From contig NZ_JAJVCS010000005.1 of NCBI RefSeq assembly GCF_021395205.1, positions 186,001 to 250,000 on the forward strand: a stretch of 64,000 nt of DNA, given 5' to 3'. Positions 61,291-64,000 of the stretch are shown here, one piece after another; position 1 is the first letter of the stretch, and each line of letters begins with the position of its first letter. The DNA comes from Polynucleobacter sp. IMCC 30228 (GTDB taxonomy: Bacteria > Pseudomonadota > Gammaproteobacteria > Burkholderiales > Burkholderiaceae). The position numbers and the translations under genes are program-made. The notes under the pieces are model-generated. The model saw only the letters and a program-made list of their open reading frames with translations. It had not been told where the DNA came from and searched no databases.

Positions 61291-62115
61291 ATGAAATTAA
61301 TTTTCTCTAGTTTTATTGCTTTACTATTATTTGGCTTATCTAGCTTGATTAATCCTAGCTTTGCACAGGATAAAAGCATCCTTGTATCGTCAACGACGTC
61401 AACAGAGCAATCGGGTTTATTTGGATCTATTTTGCCGATTTTTCAAAAGCAGTCTGGCATCCAGGTAAAAATTGTTGCAGTTGGGACTGGGCAGGCACTT
61501 GATATTGGCCGTCGCGGTGATGCAGATGTGGTATTTGTTCACGATAAACCAGCTGAAATAAAATTTATCGATGAAGGATTTTCTACCAAACGCTATGAAG
61601 TGATGTACAACGATTTTATTTTGATTGGCCCTAAGAGCGACCCCGCAAAAATTGCTGGCGGCAAGGATATTAAAGTTGCTTTTCAAAAAATTGCTGAGGC
61701 CAAAGCCCCCTTCGTTTCTCGTGGCGATAAAAGTGGTACGCATGCAGCAGAGTTACGCTATTGGAAAGATGCTGGCATTGCAGTTAATTCGAATCTGAAT
61801 TGGTATAAAGAAACGGGCTCTGGGATGGGCCCAGCATTAAATACGGCTTCCGCGATGAATGGTTATATCTTGGCTGATCGTGGCACATGGTTGTCATTCA
61901 AAAATCGGGGCGATTTAGATATTTTGATTGAAGGCGACCCTAGTTTATTTAATCAATATGGTGTCATGCTAGTTAATCCCATGAAATATCCCCAAGTGAA
62001 AAAAGCCGAGGGTCAAGCCTTTATCGATTGGCTCATTTCCAAACCAGGCCAGGATGCAATTGCTGCTTATAAAATTGGGGGTCAGCAATTATTTTTTCCT
62101 AATGCGGGAAGATAA
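61291..62115 (+). CDS. tupA: TupA-like tungstate-binding protein
   Basis: The 274-residue periplasmic binding protein has a signal peptide (SSFIALLLFGLSSLINPSFA) and the TupA hallmark VSSTTSTEQSGLFG at the oxyanion site, then VGTGQALDIGRRGDADVVFV and FVSRGDKSGTHAAELRYW. TupA binds tungstate tightly. The TupB and TupC membrane and ATPase genes are not next to it in this window. Being last in the formate dehydrogenase locus, it suggests tungsten supply for FdhA. Confidence 0.9.
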   Translation: MKLIFSSFIALLLFGLSSLINPSFAQDKSILVSSTTSTEQSGLFGSILPIFQKQSGIQVKIVAVGTGQALDIGRRGDADVVFVHDKPAEIKFIDEGFSTKRYEVMYNDFILIGPKSDPAKIAGGKDIKVAFQKIAEAKAPFVSRGDKSGTHAAELRYWKDAGIAVNSNLNWYKETGSGMGPALNTASAMNGYILADRGTWLSFKNRGDLDILIEGDPSLFNQYGVMLVNPMKYPQVKKAEGQAFIDWLISKPGQDAIAAYKIGGQQLFFPNAGR

Positions 62116-62189
62116 TTCAATTTAGCCGTCTAGGAGGTTTAGTGGCATTGATTTAGTATTAAGGACTCGAACGGCAAAAAGAGCCCCCT

Positions 62190-62954
62190 ATGCAGTATGA
62201 ATTTGACCATTTAGTCATAATGGCAAGAGACCAAATGAGTTTGGTTGCCAAGCAATTTAGTGATCTTGGCTTTCATCTCAGCGCGAAGTCTACTCACAAT
62301 TTAGGTTCATCAAACCAGTTAATTGTGCTGGATTCGACCTATTTAGAGATCTTGGGTTGGGAGGCGGGAACGCTACCTCAACGCGCAGAAATTGCGAATT
62401 TAGCGTTTGGTCTAGATGCCTTAGTATTTCGTACCAACAATGCCGCAGCTTGTTTTAAGTCACTTAATGAAGCAGGCTTTGTGCCAAATGCAGTACAAGA
62501 TTTATCGCGACCTGCGCAGGTTGGCAATGAGATCAAGCAGGCCTTTTTTAAGACAGTACGGTTTTCTCAACAGCCGATTGCAGGCTTACGGATTTATTTT
62601 TGTGAGCACTTGACCCCCGATTTTGTTTGGGTCAATACTGATCAACAACATCCGAATCTATTCAACCATTTGCAAAGTATTACCTTAGGCTCAGCAAATC
62701 CTCGGAAAACTTTGTCTAGTTTAAAAAAACTCTTGCAACTAGAGAAGTTAGATAATCAAGCAGATGCATTCAATTCCGCCAGTCAAGAATTAGGGCCGCT
62801 GCAACTTCTTTTGCCCAATTGTGTCTTGAAAATTGAGCACCAGGAAAAGATGCAGGTCGCACAAATTATTGACTTTGTCTTGGTGCAGCAGGGTCAGCCA
62901 GCGGAGTTACGCATAAACCAAGTCATGCTGCGCGCTACCCCTATTAAGCAGTAA
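62190..62954 (+). CDS. VOC/glyoxalase-like domain protein
   Basis: The 254-residue protein opens YEFDHLVIMARDQMSLVAKQ, SSNQLIVLDSTYLEILGWE and later HPNLFNHLQSITLGSA, the pattern of the Glyoxalase_3-like vicinal-oxygen-chelate family with His and Glu metal ligands (H7, E52). Family members act in ring cleavage, isomerisation or lactoylglutathione chemistry. Substrate unknown. Confidence 0.8.
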   Translation: MQYEFDHLVIMARDQMSLVAKQFSDLGFHLSAKSTHNLGSSNQLIVLDSTYLEILGWEAGTLPQRAEIANLAFGLDALVFRTNNAAACFKSLNEAGFVPNAVQDLSRPAQVGNEIKQAFFKTVRFSQQPIAGLRIYFCEHLTPDFVWVNTDQQHPNLFNHLQSITLGSANPRKTLSSLKKLLQLEKLDNQADAFNSASQELGPLQLLLPNCVLKIEHQEKMQVAQIIDFVLVQQGQPAELRINQVMLRATPIKQ

Positions 62955-63039
62955 ATCCCTATTAAATTTAGGGTATTTCTAATTTCATTAAAAAGGAGTA
63001 TTTTTTAACTTATTCTCCGATTGAAGAAAAGGAACTCGT

Positions 63040-63909
63040 ATGCGCTTAACCCAACTTCCCTTGGTTGCCAGCCTGTTGGCCGCTTTAATTTTCAGCAGCA
63101 GTGTATTTGCGCTCGCGAATGAGCCCAGTTTGCATGAGGTTTATCAAAAGATTGAGGCAGGGCAGTACGCACAAGCAGATGCCATGATGAAGGGCGTATT
63201 ACAAACTCACCCCAATAGCGCTAAAGCGCACTTTATCTTGGCTGAATTAAGGCTGAAAGAGGGGCGTTTGGATGAAGGTCGTGCGGAACTTGCTCGAGCC
63301 GAGATACTTGCCCCTGGTTTGCCTTTTGCGCAGGTTGACTCAGTCCAAAAGCTGCGAACGCAATTGGCGTCTGGAGCAAAGGTTTCAGGTACGAATTTAG
63401 GGGGTAATGCGGGGGCGTCTGCCTCGATCTTTAGTAGCCCGATTTTTTGGCTATTAATCGTGGTTTTAGTTGGCGGCTTGATTTATTTCATGAAGCAAAG
63501 AAAGCGCGAACAAGCAAATGCGGCGGCATTAGGTAATGGCCCGCAGAGCGGTTTGGCACCAAACCCCCCTGGTGGGCAAGGACCTAATGGTCCGGGAGGC
63601 CCTGGCAACCCTAATGGCCCCGCTGGCGCACCAAGCACTGGCTTTGGGGGTTCTGGCCTCATGGGCAGTTTAGCAACTGGGGCAGCCTTAGGGGCTGGCA
63701 TGGTCGCTGGGCAGGCTTTAGCTAGTCATTTAATGGGTGGCGAACATGGTAATCGGGATTCCTCTGGCAATATCCAGCCAGCTCAAGCAGGGCGAGATAA
63801 TACCGATTTTGGCGTGCGCGACGTTAGCACCTGGGAAGACTCGGGTAACGCAGGTAATTCAGATTGGGACGATAGTGGTGGAGGCGGTAGTTTTATGGAT
63901 GACGTTTAA
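63040..63909 (+). CDS. TPR-type membrane protein with Gly/Pro-rich low-complexity tail
   Basis: The 289-residue product has a signal peptide (VASLLAALIFSSSVFA), a TPR-like segment YQKIEAGQYAQADAMMKGVL, AHFILAELRLKEGRLDEGRA, a membrane helix (PIFWLLIVVLVGGLIYF), then a Gly/Asn/Pro-rich stretch (GPQSGLAPNPPGGQGPNGPG) and a C-terminal GLMGSLATGAALGAGMVAGQ segment with an acidic Gly-rich end. The arrangement is like DUF-type membrane proteins with a GG-rich C-terminal segment. Function unknown. Confidence 0.78.
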   Translation: MRLTQLPLVASLLAALIFSSSVFALANEPSLHEVYQKIEAGQYAQADAMMKGVLQTHPNSAKAHFILAELRLKEGRLDEGRAELARAEILAPGLPFAQVDSVQKLRTQLASGAKVSGTNLGGNAGASASIFSSPIFWLLIVVLVGGLIYFMKQRKREQANAAALGNGPQSGLAPNPPGGQGPNGPGGPGNPNGPAGAPSTGFGGSGLMGSLATGAALGAGMVAGQALASHLMGGEHGNRDSSGNIQPAQAGRDNTDFGVRDVSTWEDSGNAGNSDWDDSGGGGSFMDDV

Positions 63910-64000
63910 GGCTGGGGAGTTAATTTTTTTACTCTGAGCCAAATTAAGGCCAACCCAGTCACCATTACAGGAATGAGAGATCCCAGATTTAAGAGTTCCC
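63906..64000 (-). CDS. Edge of a membrane protein gene, C-terminus only
   Basis: The minus-strand frame that ends with TAA at 63906-63908 gives a coding-like membrane tail: NLGSLIPVMVTGLALIWL followed by basic RVKKLTPQP. It overlaps the end of the preceding TPR gene by 4 bases, a typical convergent end. Only 30 residues are visible, so no family is given. Confidence 0.45.
   Translation of the reverse strand, partial: ELLNLGSLIPVMVTGLALIWLRVKKLTPQP

Noticed and set aside
63540..63700. Gly/Pro/Asn-rich stretch considered as a tandem repeat array or CRISPR-like element
   Set aside because: No regular repeat unit or spacer pattern; it is coding low-complexity sequence.
63483..63701. Pro/Gly-rich minus-strand frame in the low-complexity region near the right edge
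   Set aside because: It is the antisense of the Gly/Pro repeat in the TPR membrane protein; composition alone explains the open frame.

Overview
The window looks like a chromosomal segment of a Gram-negative betaproteobacterium of the Burkholderiales, most like a Polynucleobacter-type freshwater bacterium. The reasons are four Bug-type (tripartite tricarboxylate transport) substrate-binding proteins, DUF3305/DUF3306 formate dehydrogenase accessory genes, moderately AT-rich DNA with short intergenic gaps, and many Burkholderiales-style families. This placement is inference from gene content. I found no tRNA, rRNA, insertion sequence, prophage or CRISPR array, and no recognisable dedicated transcription factor in 64 kb.

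Layout. 1-4.7 kb: end of an isochorismatase-like hydrolase, then a group of a 4-hydroxybutyryl-CoA dehydratase/HpaB-fold flavoprotein, a DsbA-fold isomerase and an FrhB/HCAR/BciB-like iron-sulfur flavoprotein, then a histone H1-like small protein and a MocA-like nucleotidyltransferase. 4.8-7.2 kb: cytochrome bd-type quinol oxidase (cydAB, CIO-like). 7.2-8.5 kb: amidase. 8.5-19.9 kb: a signalling island. A minus-strand operon encodes an MCP, CheA, CheW, CheB, CheR, a receiver-adenylate cyclase fusion and a cyclic-nucleotide-binding MscS channel. It converges on a class I cyclic nucleotide phosphodiesterase preceded by a GNAT protein. There is no stand-alone CheY, CheZ or flagellar gene, so the natural reading is a chemosensory array that controls cAMP, which in turn gates a channel. 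This is the most interesting system in the window.

20-31 kb: triheme cytochrome c, 3-hydroxyacyl-CoA-type dehydrogenase, a lactonase/Ldh-dehydrogenase/Bug catabolic operon, an MsbA-like ABC exporter, a Blc lipocalin, another Bug protein with an FAH-family hydrolase, and an eRF1-like small protein. 31-36 kb: an apparent ergothioneine operon (EgtD, EgtB and a PatB/MalY beta-lyase that could play the EgtE role) and a Lon-N domain protein. 36-41 kb: Rieske oxygenase with a Bug protein, iron alcohol dehydrogenase, FKBP isomerase, an ICMT-like methyltransferase and three tiny membrane proteins in one operon. 41-49.5 kb: MFS transporter, exported proteins, a ZnuD-like TonB-dependent receptor, a DUF4239-like membrane protein, a histidine phosphatase, a Cys-rich lipoprotein, an esterase and cytochrome c5.

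49.5-62.1 kb: a Bug protein, then a long plus-strand formate dehydrogenase locus: DUF3305, DUF3306, a multi-cluster ferredoxin, a TorD chaperone, a Tat mini-protein, the catalytic alpha subunit with Cys at the Mo/W ligand position, FeS beta subunit, small lipoprotein, cytochrome b gamma subunit, small exported protein and a conserved hypothetical. It ends with a TupA-like tungstate-binding protein, which suggests a tungsten link. 62-64 kb: VOC protein, a TPR/Gly-Pro-rich membrane protein, and the edge of one more minus-strand gene.
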